Shown: positions 21,456 to 33,934 of the stretch, in pieces
Layout: each line of letters starts with the position of its first letter
How positions within the stretch are numbered: the stretch's first letter is position 1
Source: Panorpa germanica
Lineage: Eukaryota; Arthropoda; Insecta; Mecoptera; Panorpidae
Assembly (NCBI GenBank): GCA_963678705.1
Contig: OY783203.1
Location: 19,512,535 to 19,576,534 of the forward strand
DNA length: 64,000 nucleotides
Direction of reading: 5' to 3'
Notes under the pieces: generated by a model
What the model saw: the letters and a program-made list of their open reading frames with translations, nothing else
Databases searched by the model: none
What the model was told of the DNA's origin: nothing
Position numbers and translations under genes: made by a program

Positions 21456-22618
21456 TTCGTAGTTTAATGCTATGTAACTATTATTACTTTGTGTTCTAGT
21501 TAATAAATTGCATCTTAAAATCAACACGTGGTCCTCTGGGTGGTCAAGGTAGTTAGGTCATTAACACTAACACATTAACCCAGGACGAACACATATTTAG
21601 TTTGGAATGTATCTCCCCATGCTACATACCTAAGTTCCGTCTTCCATGTACACATACAGATGCAATTTCTGCACAATACTTCGCGCGTTTATGGCCAATG
21701 TAGGCTGGCATCGCAAAACTCTAGGAGTAGAGGGAAATCAAATTGAGATTTACTGCACACAGTGTAGTACATAAGTACATAAGTCGTACTTCGGTAACAA
21801 AACAAAAAACTCTAGCACTGAGTATAAGTTTATTCCATGACTGGCAAAGAATTAACTTACAAAATGATAAAGAAATCTATGAAACAAACAGTTATTATAT
21901 TACAATTAACGTGAGACATAACCTAGCTGTTGAAATCGCAGTAACATATTAAAAAAAAATCAATACTTATGAATACTTTGTGAACTAGATTAGTCCCGCG
22001 GGTCTTAGTTTGTGAACCACTTTATTAGTATATCAAAAATAATATTCATAGTACCAAATAATTAATCGCCGATTAGCTATTTAATAGGATATTGTTCACT
22101 GATTAATATTTCATTGAATCAATAAATTATTTTCTAACTGAGCAACGTATTTTGATGAATTTCAACAAATGAGAATTCCACGACAATAAAATTTAAATTC
22201 ATATTTCTGTTATCGGAAATCCCAAAAGGGAAAACGCTTAGTCTAAAATATAAATATTTTACTTTTAAATAAGATTATTATTTTACAAGCTGAATGAATC
22301 GTCTTAAAAAGATACCCCCTCTTTTTTCCATTTTGTTTGTTTTCCCAATTGTTTATATACCGTTTTGAATAGCAGAGACATAGTACAGCTTCATTTATCA
22401 ATTTAATAAAGGAAAATGAATACGGAAAATGTATTAAAATACGACAAATAATAAACATCTATTTATATTTACTTCGGGCGCTGTAAGAAATTTATTTACA
22501 AAAATGTCAAGCTAAATAATTGTAATGTAATTAGTGTGGAAAAACAAAATGTCTTCCCTGAAGAGATATCTTCTCATGTTTGTTTTATCGTAGAGAGATA
22601 AAACCATTTGAGAGCTAA

Positions 22619-22783
22619 GGCCTTGAATACACTGCGATTTAAACCTCAGCGATTTTTTCTGCCGGCTTTGTAACACAAAGAAAATTAAAAACCTGTGGTG
22701 TGTGCATGCTCATATGACTCATATGTGTTACAAAACTACGCGGAAAAAATCGCAGAGATTTAAATCGCAGTGTGATCAAGGCC
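22619..22783. repeat. 165-bp MITE with long TIRs and TAA target duplication
   Basis: The flanking TAA is at 22616-22618 and 22784-22786. The inverted ends start GGCCTTGAATACACTGCGAT and GGCCTTGATCACACTGCGAT and stay complementary for about 45 bp through TTTAAA and GCGATTTTTTC. The short length, long TIRs and TAA duplication fit a PIF/Harbinger-like MITE. A piece of a related interior (tgttcatatgact, gtgttacaga) lies at about 25910-25985. Confidence 0.85.
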
Positions 22784-22879
22784 TAACTCCTTGGTTCAAC
22801 TGAGGAATAATTCTGCGCGGGGCTTGTAGCAAATATTAAATAGTAGCCAGCGCGTAGCTAGCAAAAATAAAATTGTAAT

Positions 22880-23582
22880 GCACTTGTGTACTCAATTTTT
22901 AGTAGTCGATTTTTCAATGGTTGATTAAAATTGATGTTAATAAATGTGTATTGGCGTGTCTATTTTATTAAATATATAAATATTGACGGAGATATAGCAA
23001 TTAAAAGTATGAATTGTAGTTTTAGCGCTGTGAGATGGTCTGCCATTTGTATGACGTGAAATGCATTTATACGTTATTTGGTCAGTTTATTTATACTTAT
23101 TTGTTGATTAGGTCAGTGTTGTGGTAATGTTTTGTAGCTGTTGGTAGTCGAAATAATCAAGTCACGTCAAAGTATAATAAGTTTTTATTTCATTTAACCC
23201 TGTTACGGCAGACATAATATTGAAATTTTATTGTTCCTTAAAATAGCTGTAAATAATATTTGATATTTTGATATATAACTACATATAGCAGAGATTTATG
23301 AGCTGTAAGGTTGGTAACCTGTAAACTTGTCAGAGTTCTGTGAAGAATATATCTCTTTTACGCTCTGTCGTATAAGAGAGATAGCAACTAGCGGTTGTAA
23401 TGTCACATGCATTTGGAATGTTGTACAACGTTGAATCCCTTTAATAATTAAAGGGACAAAATGACTTCTTTAATTGTTAATATCTGCTAACATATAAGGA
23501 GTTATTAAAAAATAATTGAACATTTAAGGTTCTTGTAGTATATAGTACACTTTTATAGAAATTAAGACATAGGACACAAGCC
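22880..23582 (+). repeat. GGGCTTGTG-family TIR element, copy II
   Basis: The left end is GCACTTGTGTACTC and the right end is GGACACAAGCC. The interior follows the family order throughout. The internal hairpin (about 23348-23382) is kept with one stem mismatch. Non-coding. Confidence 0.82.
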
Positions 23583-24792
23583 AATTCATTACATTATGTA
23601 GCTGTTTTCATACAGTGGACACTTGTGCAATATTCTTACAATTTATTGAAATTGCAGTTTTTACTCATAAAATTTTTTCAGGACCGCGTGATATTTTCTT
23701 AATGTTGGTGTATTTCATAATTTAACGAAAAAAATACAGTATTTACTGTGGTGGGGTTTAATAATGGGTTTTAAAAGTAAGCAGAAATCCGGATGTGATT
23801 CTGAAAACCGGAATAATTAAGGATGGTATTACTTAGCAGTGACGGCTGCTGGCTATGAGAACTGGTAGTGCACTTTACCAGCTTATAGAGAATTATGATT
23901 TAAAGTTACAATAAAACGACATTTTCTTATTAACAATTTTATTCTTTACATATTAAATCAATCCGACTGCTTTTATCCGCGGCGAAATGGTCAATGGCTT
24001 TTTTATTTAAATCCGGCATTGAATGAATAATTTTTTTTCAGTACTTAGCACAGAAAGTGCATTTAGTCTATCCTAGGACATAGTGTTTCTGTGAAACGTA
24101 AATTATATATTTTTTGTTGTACACTCGTGTTTAAAATTAAGAAATGGCTTAGGCCGTCCAGCTGATTTTATGCCCACTTTGTTATGGAAAGTTATATTAT
24201 TGTTTTTAATATAATCAATATTAAAATTAATACTCATTTTTACGCTTATTCACAATGACAGTCACAGTAACGTCCCTAATACCATCCCTGATTATATAAA
24301 CAAAAATAGTATGACAATAACTGACGCGTCACATGTCAGCAAACCCCGATAATCTTCGTTCTCGTGCGCCGCACGGTGAACACCAGATTCTTCATATAGT
24401 TTCTACTGAGTATCTACTGTCTCACGCGCTAGGCGATGTATCGCATATTCCATTGTAGTTATATTGAGCAGATTTTTCTTCGTACGAAAACAAGTTTTAA
24501 CTATTTCAGCATAGAGATTAAGTTGATTCCTTGCAACTTCCTAAGTATAAAGTCAGTATGTAATTGGGGTTTTATATGATATTTTGTGATTCTTTTTCTT
24601 TTTCAAGTTAAAAATATTTGGTAGTGTAGCGCACCAGGACACTTAAGGTATTGCCGCCCCTGTTACCAGTATCTCACGCTGCTGCTCTAATGCTAGATCT
24701 AAGAAAAAATATTTAAACCAAAGTTTTACAAGCTGAATATTTTCGGTTCTATGCGTGGGGTCTGCAGTGCAATGTGGCAGGGTATAGTATAA
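23583..24792. other. Unassigned sequence
   Basis: No gene is recognised. A moderately GC-richer patch at 24330-24440 lacks a defensible reading frame or splice sites. Confidence 0.35.
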
Positions 24793-24796
24793 TTAA

Positions 24797-25452
24797 CCCT
24801 CTATGTGAACACTTTATTTTTCGAGTCATGGTGTGTACATTTGGTCTTTGAGGGAACAGTTGAGTTTTTCAAGTTTTCTAAGCTTCCAAAAAATCTGAAA
24901 AAATTCTGGATTATTTTTTGAAGTGTCTACTACATGTTCCAGAAGTTGCCAAAGTCCAAGGTTTAAAACCGTTGTTAATTAAAATTGACAAACAGTAAAA
25001 AACGGACTATTGTTAAAAAATTCATAACTTTATAACAAACAAATATTAAGAAAAACGATTGTAGAATTTTTTACCTTAGACTATACGCTTTCGAAAGAAT
25101 GTAGTATCTTTGGTGTTGGTTTCAAAAAGTTGAATTATTTGTACACCTGAAAGTGGGGATTAGTTTACGGATTCAGGCATGTCATAATAAACTGAACTGT
25201 GATTATTCGGCACAAAATAAATTTTTTTTGTTGAAAATACAAAAGTTTATTAATATTAGTTAATAATGATTAGTGTCAAAAAGGGAATTTACGGTGCGCA
25301 ACTGTGACAAAAGTTGCTACGATGATTATCGCAGACCGGCACACCGCACGATACACGAGAATACATTGAATTAGCTTTTCTACTTTACCCGTTGAATGGT
25401 CACCCATCTTCAAAAACTTATTTTAGTAAAAAGATGAACTAACAAAAAAAAA

Positions 25453-25509
<57 letters not shown>

Positions 25510-25837
25510 CTAAGAAATAATATATAAAATTACATAAAACATTTATTTTATCCATGAAAAAACTGTAAAACAACGAGAAAAGCAAAAAAAGTAAAAAGTG
25601 ATTTTACTAACATTGTAAAATACTAACGTCGTTTGTACACTGACCCTTTCATGCAAGTTTCACTGGCTCGTCTTTGCTGGTAAACTGCCAGATCCGGACG
25701 TTGCTGGACCCTTAAGTACCTACCACAACCTAGACTTTTGAGGGGGCATAGTTAAAGCGCGCTCTGTACTCATGAGAGAGAAATAGGAGTTTGAAATTTC
25801 AACTGTTCCTTAAAAGACCTAGTGTACATACGCAGGG
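24797..25837. mobile_element. piggyBac-like non-autonomous element (TTAA ends)
   Basis: TTAA occurs at 24793-24796 and 25838-25841. The inner ends are CCCTCTATGTGAACAC (left) and CCCTGCGTATGTACAC (from the right). Similarity continues inward through 'ggtctttgagggaacagttga' and its inverted counterpart, giving imperfect terminal repeats of about 60 bp. A TTAA duplication with CCC ends is the piggyBac signature. No transposase frame is present in the 1,041 bp. The interior carries a long (TA)n tract. Confidence 0.72.
25453..25507. repeat. (TA)n microsatellite
   Basis: Uninterrupted alternating TA over about 54 bp, inside the piggyBac-like element. Confidence 0.97.
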
Positions 25838-26454
25838 TTAAATAAATATTAGATATGTTATCTTTTTCCATTCAACTACTGAAGGAGATGACGACGCTGG
25901 AGACTGCCTAATGTGTGTATGTTCATATGACTCCACGTGTTACAGAATTAACGCTTTTTTCGCATGGAATTATTCCTCAGTCGAGCCTAAATAGTAAAGC
26001 TTTCATAAATGCAGTATTCTCATTCTTTTAACAAAGATCAATTCTCTTGTCCGATTTACCAAAGGGTTTCTATGCAATACTTTTAAATTTAAAACCTAAT
26101 AGATTTTGCTGACATAATTTTGAACCAGATTCATATTTAATATCCACATTTCTAGCTAACATGCTCTATGATACTTTTAACTTTAAAAGCAAAGGCACTT
26201 AGTATCAAATGCAGCATTTATATTCTAACGTTATAGCTACTGTGCATCAATTCAAATGGTCAAAACGGGATGGATATGTCTGAATAGAGTGGGATAGAAA
26301 ATATAAAAGCTTCGTAAAAGCTCATTGAATTATATAACTACTATATACTCGTACTTTATACTGACCAAAGTGGGACATATTCCTCGTGCACTCTAATATA
26401 ATATAAAATCTTCTTTACTCGTAGTAATAATGAAATATAATCATTATAGGTTTT

Positions 26455-26936
26455 GAGTAAGGATTCTGAAAAATCCGGCGTTTCAATACCCGTCGGATCC
26501 GAGTCCAATATTTTGAAAACCCGGCGGATCCAGGCTTGAATTATCAAGTATTTATCGCAATTCATTTATTATATAAGTTATTACATAATAACTTTACAAT
26601 CTATTTTGCTTTACTAGCCCTAATATAATGATATTCAAGAAACACCAAAGCGACTTATCCCGCAATGCCAATATAAGTTTGCTGCAAAAATTTGCAGATC
26701 CGAGAATATTCGTTCGTTATACGTCGAAGTTGGTTTTATTGTGCATTTCGTGTCATAAAGCATCTCTAAGTTTAAGGGTTCGTTTTTATATTTCTAAAAA
26801 GTGTTATGCAGGCTAAAATTAGCTCTTTGTGACCTCTGATGAGCTCTGCCATAATTTTGTTTTGTAACAGGACCCGGATCCGTCGGGTTTCACACATTGA
26901 TCCTGAGTCCGGGTCGGGTCGGGCACAGAAGCCCTA
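26455..26936. repeat. Candidate MITE with GC-rich CGGATCC-type subterminal repeats
   Basis: The left side reads aaggattctg then 'cccgtcggatccgagtcc' and 'cccggcggatcc'. The right side, read inward, reads tagggcttctg then 'gacccgacccggactcagg' and 'cccgacggatccggg'. The ends resemble each other and the GC-rich blocks contrast with the AT-rich middle. The target duplication is not resolved. The open frames crossing it are not gene-like. Confidence 0.5.
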
Positions 26937-27005
26937 GTTGTGAGACTTTATTCTGTTAGAAGACATATTGAAATCAAATACAAAATAGATCAGGAGGCGC
27001 CAGGA

Positions 27006-28115
27006 GCCATTTCATATGTAAAAACCGTTGAATGGATTTGAGTTAAGAAAGATTTAAGAAATGATGGTGTTGGACGGAAATATAGTCGAATTCTTTTTTT
27101 CGACACTATAATAGGAGTTTTGGATTCCATCGCTGTAGCTGTGAGGAAAACGTTGTTCCTGACTATTAGAAGGTTGTTTGGGTAAGGTATGAAATAAAAA
27201 GAGGCATGATCATAATACAACACAAATTTAGTCACTGCAACAACAAAAAAAACAAACAGTTTACATAATAATTAATAATGAAAAATAATAAAATTTTACA
27301 CGTATGCAGATAAGTTTTGACAATGATTGTGTGGTTGCATTTGCAAATAGAAATAAAATTAATAGTGCTCTTTTCAAGTGCAGGACATTGTTCTGCAATA
27401 AGCATTACATTTGCAAGGCCTGATTAAAAAATCTGGCTGGTAAAACAAAATCTCACCTTAATGTAATATATGTTTATATTTCTTAGTTTAACTGAAATAT
27501 TATATTACTTTTGATTATTTGTTTAGTCCTTTATGTATTGTTGTCAAGTATTTGGTTCGATTTGTTCTTTGTTGTTTCAGAATCACAAACATTTTATTGC
27601 CGGTTCAAATCACTCTTAATACAGCTCTTAAACCAACAACAGCCAAAAATAACAAAATAAAGGTAAACTAATTAAAATTAAGAATAACTATATGTTTGTA
27701 CTAGATATATTCTATTATTTAATTGTGTTAAAATAAATTACAGAGCTGTTTCACTTTCTAAACCTAAGTCAACCAAATTCAGAGAAGGTATTATTTTCGA
27801 ACTACAAATTTACAATAAAACACTGGTTAAAAACGGTTTTACCATTTACGCAGGGTGCAGCTTTCCATCTTGTCTTCCATAGCTGAATTGCATTATTACA
27901 TTTATGACCCCAAACAACCTTTTACTAGCCAAGAACAATGTTTTTTTCACAGCTGCAGCGATGGAATCGAAAACTCCAATAAGATTGCCGAAAAAAAAAT
28001 TCGACCATAATTCTATCCGGCACTCTCCGCTATATCATTTTTTAAGTTTTTCTTAACTCAAATCATCCATCAGAATCCATTCAACGGCTTTTGCATATGG
28101 AATGTCTATTGGATA
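27006..28115. repeat. Large inverted repeat with ~200-bp arms
   Basis: The arm 27006-27200 pairs in reverse with 27905-28115. Shared blocks include 'acagctgcagcgatggaatc' (one difference), 'aaaactcc', 'tcttaactcaaat', 'ccattcaacgg' and 'caaacaacctt'. The arms are clearly diverged and surround about 700 bp of AT-rich sequence. The layout is that of a foldback element or of two opposed copies of one unit. The minus-strand open frame at 26990-27235 lies in one arm and has no recognised family. Confidence 0.65.
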
Positions 28116-29639
28116 ATTAGATAATTCATCATCTTTATCAAATCTGGGCTGTTAGATAATTCATCATAACTCTAATACTACGTAAGTACTGCGAAAACAT
28201 TTTCCAAGAATAAGAAGTCTGAATATCATACGTGTATTTTCGCTTCTTGGAATTCATCAGATTACACACCTTATTTTACACGCCCAGCTCCCAGAAGTTA
28301 ATGGTCCATGATTTTTTGATGAATATGTTATATGTAAACTCTTTCACATGTAAAGAAATCCTGACAACCCTATTTTCACCCCATTACAAGTAGACTTTCC
28401 TTTCCCTTCGCATAACGCCTTCACCGTCATCCCCCAAATTCCACCACATATAAAGGTACACTCTCGACTCTAGTCACAAACTAATAAACACCTAGTTCGT
28501 CAACAATATAAACAAATTGAAACAGGAAATTCCTAAACGTAATCATTCTTCCTCTAACAGCATTTACGATCTTAACTCATTTTTATTAATAAACTTTAGA
28601 CCTTAGTTCGTGATCACGTGGTACTAATAATAAATAACAAGACATTCGGTTAGTGAAAGAGAAATCGGTCCCTCCTCTTTGTGAGATGTGATATAAACTC
28701 ATTGACAAGAGCGAGGGGAATGAAGGATGTGAGGGATGAGAGGGATGCTCAGTTTTCTGATTGAAAAATGTTTTATTATGCCAAGAAACGTGTCAGCAAA
28801 GTTTTAAGGGTCATTCATATGTGGTAAAGTACGAGTATATGCTCAGGTTTTGCGATTTATATTTGTTCAATTTCGATCGTAGACAGATTATTTGTGTAAT
28901 AATTTATACGTTTTTAAAGAAGATAAGGATTCAAGGACCTAGTTCATTTTTCTTACTTTGAGTTACTGGTATAATAAAACTGTTGTGGAACAAGTCTTGG
29001 AAAGACTAGGGGGTCGGAAAACGATCCTTTTAAAAATGTAATATTGTTTGAATATTATTTATGCGTTGTGAATGCAGATATATGAGTACAGAGTTTCCAA
29101 TGATTGAAAATAGTATCTTATAACTCTACGAAATTTTGGCTATGTTGGCAGTTTTTGTGGTACATATGAAATAAACTGTTAGTAATAAATGGTTAGGGTT
29201 ATAAAAACTTCTAACCAAATAGTGTAAGTTGTAGTATAGATTATCCTCCAAATTGACGCTGATGAGGGGGGGGGGGCAACGAAGGGAAAAGATGAATGTT
29301 GGAAGTAGAGATAACGGAAGAGTAGCAGTGGTAGGAAGCAGTAAAGAAATTAAGGATCGCAGTGAAAGAGCTGCTGACATGAAGGAAGAAAGAGGAAGTT
29401 CAGTGGTCGGCAAGGAGAAGAGCGACAGGAGAAGAAGAATAAACATTGTTGGGAAATTGGTTAAGTGTAGTGTCATTGGTAAAGAAAATCTTATCAAGTG
29501 CCTACATTTTTTTTTTATTATACCTATTATATTATTATAACTAGTTTATATAAACTATCTAATAACATTTTTTCCAGTTAATTTTAATAATGGTAATATT
29601 TTTGAAGTCAGAGTATTAACCATTGTTGATACTCTTTTT
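28116..29639. other. Unassigned sequence with a purine-rich tract
   Basis: No gene is recognised. A purine-rich stretch at 29262-29450 keeps a frame open (29253-29540, 95 residues, rich in Arg, Glu and Lys), but low composition complexity explains this and I do not call it a gene. Confidence 0.4.
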
Positions 29640-30345
29640 CTGTCGATCATCATACTAGCTCAAATGGCTTAGTTCTCTTTAATCTTCTTGTCAGTCCATC
29701 CGTGTGCAGCAGGTGAAACGCTTCCACGTTGACATGGTGTTGGAGACGTTGCTCGTGCTTTCTTGCAATTTTCGTAATTTCTTCAGCTACTGTAGTTACT
29801 TTGAGATCCCTATGTATATCGCCGTATGTATACAATGGTGCATTCACTATGTTCCTCAGAACTTTATTTTGGAAAGTCTGAATGCATATGATGTTGCATT
29901 TCTTAGTACAGCCCCATTCCATATGTCCAAACTGGTTTCAATATTTGCTTATACAGCATTAGCTTGTTATGTATGGATAATGTGGATTTGCGTCCCATTG
30001 GCCAGTACATTTTCTTATATCTTATTCCCAGTTCATCTCTCTTTTTCTTTACGTGAGCCTTACAACGAAGTTTAGCATCTAAAGTCATTCCTAGATACTT
30101 TGCTGTATTCGCATACGGAATAGCTTGGTCATTTGTTAGTACTGGAATGTAATTAGTCCTTTTGTTGATGAAATTAACATGCACCGATTTCATTTCGTTT
30201 AATGCAATCCTCCATATTCTTGACCATGCACTTACGTTGCTAATGGCTTCTTGCACCTTTTTTGTTGCTTCTGGCATATTATTAGCTATCGCCATTATAG
30301 CCGTTTGATACATCTGCAAACGTTGCCATTATAGTATCTTTGTTT
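29640..30345 (-). pseudogene. Jockey-type LINE ORF2 C-terminal fragment
   Basis: Minus-strand remnant of a different LINE. The upstream piece near 30300-30345 shows ATFAD with the polymerase Asp-Asp motif disrupted by a frame change, followed by TAIMAIANNMPEATKKVQEA-like sequence. The frame 29903-30319 continues NVSAWSRIWRIALNEMKSVH, AKYLGMTLDAKL, then LMLYKQILKPVWTYG. A second frame change near 29910 leads to 29650-29922 (WGCTKK, IQTFQNKVLRNIVNAP, HVNVEAFHLL, RRLKRTKPFELV). These are Jockey-clade motifs (compare X-element and BS). At least two frameshifts, heavily 5'-truncated, inactive. Confidence 0.88.
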
Positions 30346-32084
30346 GTTGTAAATTGTTTAACAATTGTTTGTTAATTTTATATTGTTAATATTTTTCATT
30401 ATTGTTATTTTATTGTTATATGCCTATCCTACTATTTTCTTCTTATCGACAGTCAGTAATTTGCATTTGACGCATTAGTACCAAAAAACAGTCAGTATCA
30501 CAATGACGCTCTATTAAGTATTCAATTGCCGATTCTGAGTCACCAACATCAGTTTAGTTGAAGCAATATCAAAAGCAGCGTTGCTGTAGCTACAGATTAC
30601 GAAATATTAATTAAATGGTGACCTTGTTGATTAAAAACTAGTATTTTATTTGTACCTGTTGAGAGCCTCATTTCATTCAATACAACATTTTGCGTAAATG
30701 GTATCTGAGTCCTCATCCGCTAGTTGAAGAATTTTTCATAATTTTCCATGGTCCATGCGAGGCGGATTACTGAAAAACTTCCACAATTTTCCAGTTATGT
30801 TCGTTAAATTTAATAAATGTAATCCTAAAAATATCTGTGATATAATTTAAGACACAGTTTTAATTAAACCCTAAAAATCGTAGATCGGAAATACCCAGAT
30901 GATCTACTCACTACATTCTAAATCAAAGTCGGCCAACTTCAGAAGTAACATCTCCTACATATCGTTGTACTCGTATATTAAGATAGTATATTTACTTATT
31001 GTTATTTCTTGATAGATTGCAAATAAAATAGGATTTGATAGCAGTCTTGACGCCGGTGTGCTTCTATTAACATTTTTAATACTAATTATGAAATAATCGC
31101 GAGGTCCTGATAAATAGCTTTATCAGTATATAGTACTACTTTAGAGAATTTAAGTCTAAGGATACTATCCCATAACGAGGGAGGAATAATAAATAAGTCA
31201 AATTATATTACGCTTATATAAATATCCAGTTTGCTTAGGGTTTAAGAACGGACTGAACACACAGAAATGTTATTAATCTTTAGTTCTTCGTTCTCTAATT
31301 TTTGCTCAAATTCTTCACTGTACAGTGTACATCCTTAACTGTTTATATTAATTTAAATGTACGAGTCGGAAACCCTTTAAAAGGATCAAATATTAAATAT
31401 TTTACATAAAATAAGTATATTTCAATTAGAATTCGTATATATTTCTATTTAAATTGAAATTCTATTAAATAAGTACAATCTTTGATCTTTGCATAATAAT
31501 TTAATTAAAATTATTATTTTTAAGGACAATGAAATTTACATATTTTAGAAAATATAAAGGAAATGTAGGAATATTTTGAATTTGTTGATAAAAGCATCGT
31601 TAAAAGTAAGGGTTATTCAAAATATTTGTAGAAGAGGCTTTCCATATACATCTACTCGTATATAGTCATGTATTTTGGTTGATATTCAGCAAGCCTACGT
31701 TAAATATACAAATTTGATTAAAAACAATGCTTTAGTATAAGAAAATACATATACATATAATTATAGCAAGATGATAATACCAAAAGTCAGGGAGACTCAA
31801 AACACAGTGGTATGCGTGACAAAGTAAATTGTGGAAGGCGTAATGGTGGAGAGGGGGGGGGGGAGTTACACGAGTCAAAATAAGAGAAATATGAACACAA
31901 AAAAAAAACAAATTGTTTTTTTTAGTAAAGAAAAGATGCATCAAGAACCAGCGGTATCAAGCAGCAGCCGTATTTCAATGATGTACGCTTTAAAAAGCAA
32001 CTAGATTTGAAATAGCCGATTGGAAGTCGATCTGATCCGATCTCATCCGATCTCAGAACATGCGATAAATTCGTTGCATGATTA
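30346..32084. other. Unassigned AT-rich sequence
   Basis: No gene is recognised in this 1.7-kb stretch; only scattered AT-rich sequence and short homopolymer runs, for example a G run at 31850-31863. Confidence 0.4.
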
Positions 32085-32165
32085 TGAGAGCAGGCGCTGC
32101 TCCGGGGATCGAACTCAAAGACACAGCAGTCAGCGTCAAACATCAATGTTCTCGCCCACTATATA
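32085..32165 (-). repeat. tRNA-derived SINE head, minus strand
   Basis: The reverse complement shows GTGGGCGAGAACATTGATG, then GTGTCTTTGAGTTCGATCCCCGG. GTTCGATCC is the B box of an RNA polymerase III promoter. The head is related to the copies at 32598, 37376 and 21378. It is not a functional tRNA: no acceptor stem or anticodon arm can be assembled. Confidence 0.65.
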
Positions 32166-32597
32166 TCTATACATTTTTTGCAACATATTAAATGAAGATC
32201 TATCTTTAAAATCTAAGGCAAATACCCTATAGGAGCATCAGTAACGAATCTACGATTTTTTCGAACATAATAGGTTAATTGTCTCTGGACAATCTCCATG
32301 GGAACTAAAAAAAAGTCATTTCTCCAAAAAATATATATTTTATAAAAACTAAAAAAAAAATAAATGCCGTCATGAAATATTGACCACCTCAGTCAAGTAC
32401 CCCAGTTTTCCCCCTCTCTCCACAACTTTTTGGGTCCGGGCATGAAGAGCATTGATGAAATAGCATAATTTGTGAAGTTCTGAATAAAAGCCGTCATATT
32501 TTGGAATGCCTGAATCATCGAAATGGTGAACATTACAATATTACAGATTACAATATTTACAATACCACAAATACAAATTAATTTCAAGAAGACATAA

Positions 32598-32762
32598 TGG
32601 TCGAGACGTCTTATGCTTGACGTCAGACAGTTGTGTCTTCGGGTTCGATTCTCGGACCAGCATGTAGTCATTTACTATGTAGCGGTATTGTACGCACTTA
32701 TAAACTTACTATGATGCGTTTTGAATGGGCTACTAAACTAAATAAATTGATGAAATTAAACT
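32598..32762 (+). repeat. tRNA-derived SINE, plus strand
   Basis: The head is GTCTTATGCTTGACGTCAGA, the B box is GGGTTCGATTCTCGGACCAG, and a shortened body (ataaacttac, atgggctact) leads to an AT-rich tail. It is shorter than the copy at 37376-37650, probably by internal deletion. Confidence 0.65.
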
Positions 32763-32952
32763 AGACTGATAAATTTAGATAAAGAAATCAAATTTAAATG
32801 AATTCTGACAACTGAATTGATTAAATCTTCTACTTTTTGATTTGAATCTTCTTGATTTTTATTTTTGTCCCTAAACTAATAAATAGTCTTCCTAGTTGAC
32901 GTTACGTCGCTACCTACGTTCTACCCTACCGACTATTGTCGTCACTCACTTA

Positions 32953-33118
32953 TGCCGGTTTTACACCGGATAGACAGTTGCTTTTCTTAAAAATTGTATT
33001 AATGTTTACACCAACTAGACAGTTTTTACAACATTTTTGTCATTTATTGCAGTTGTTAGCAACACAACACAGACTCATGTGGAATCGGTAAAGATCAAAG
33101 GAAACACGGTTGCGTTGT
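32953..33118 (+). repeat. GCCGGTTTCACACC-family MITE, left part
   Basis: Starts after TTA (32950-32952) with TGCCGGTTTTACACCGGATA and follows the copy at 54267-54665 through 'gtttacacca', 'cacagactcatgtggaatc' and 'gatcaaaggaaacacg'. The match then breaks off. A short matching stretch (agtctacttggtttgaa) reappears at about 33368, after sequence containing the hAT tip at 33191, so the element seems interrupted. Confidence 0.65.
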
Positions 33119-33190
33119 TTTTGGACCGTCCGCACATGGGTCGACTGATCGCAAACGAGAGCACTGAATCTTGATGGTGAACAGCATGAG

Positions 33191-33250
33191 CAGAGATGTG
33201 CACAAATACTTTTCAAAAGTATTTAGATACAGATACACATACAAATACCT
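33191..33250 (+). mobile_element. hAT-like terminus (CAGAGATGTGCACA family)
   Basis: CAGAGATGTGCACAAATACT, then TTTTCAAAAG, is nearly identical to the inverted right end of the hAT-like element at 2419-6254. The other end of this copy was not found, so its length is unknown. Confidence 0.6.
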
Positions 33251-33934
33251 CACAATACGACACAGAAAAATCCCCTATTATGCTATTGTTAAAAATTCTA
33301 TAGAGTCACGAAACACTGTTCGATATTGAAAACTTCGAGTTTTTAATTAAAGTCGTGTGTGGAAGGCCTCAGTCTACTTGGTTTGAATACGGAGTTTTAT
33401 TTTCTGCAGTCGATTCGACAGAGGGAAAAGACGAAATGAATATACTTTTATCTCTTTCTACCCAAACAAGCAAATTGACACCGCTTAATAACCTAAAAAA
33501 TATGATTCATGCATTGACATGAGTATATCTCTGGAGTATATTTGTACAGTCTATGTATTTAATTGCTTGTGATTTATTTTGATACATTTTTATAAACATA
33601 CGTTTCAATAAATCTTCTTCCGATTTGCATCTTAATATTAACAAAGCAATTAATAATATATAAGCACGATATGTATGCAGATAAAATCTATTCCAAATAT
33701 GTAGGTGTCATAACTATAATTCTTAATATCAAGTACTTATCTAGTATTAACATAATTCTTATTTTCAGATTTGGAGTATTATGCAAGCAAAGGACTTATA
33801 TTTTATTATTTATTTATTTTTAATTTGTTATTGTAATAACTTTTTATTTTTGTCCAATTCATTATTTTATTTTTTTCTCTATTAATATTATTAATTAAAT
33901 TTAATATAAAAAATACAATAAACTGTCTTGTTTA

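Noticed and set aside
28455-28475. 'catataaaggtacac' as a TATA-type promoter
   Set aside because: AT-rich DNA produces such matches by chance and no gene follows it.
29253-29540. 95-residue Arg/Lys/Glu-rich frame as a possible gene
   Set aside because: It is a low-complexity purine tract without recognisable domain, splice sites or a promoter.
32131-32145. B-box sequences (GTTCGATCC, GGGTTCGATTC, GGGTTCGATCCTC) as possible tRNA genes at 32.1, 32.6 and 37.4 kb
   Set aside because: No acceptor stem, anticodon arm or complete cloverleaf can be built, and the bodies repeat between copies, so they are SINEs.
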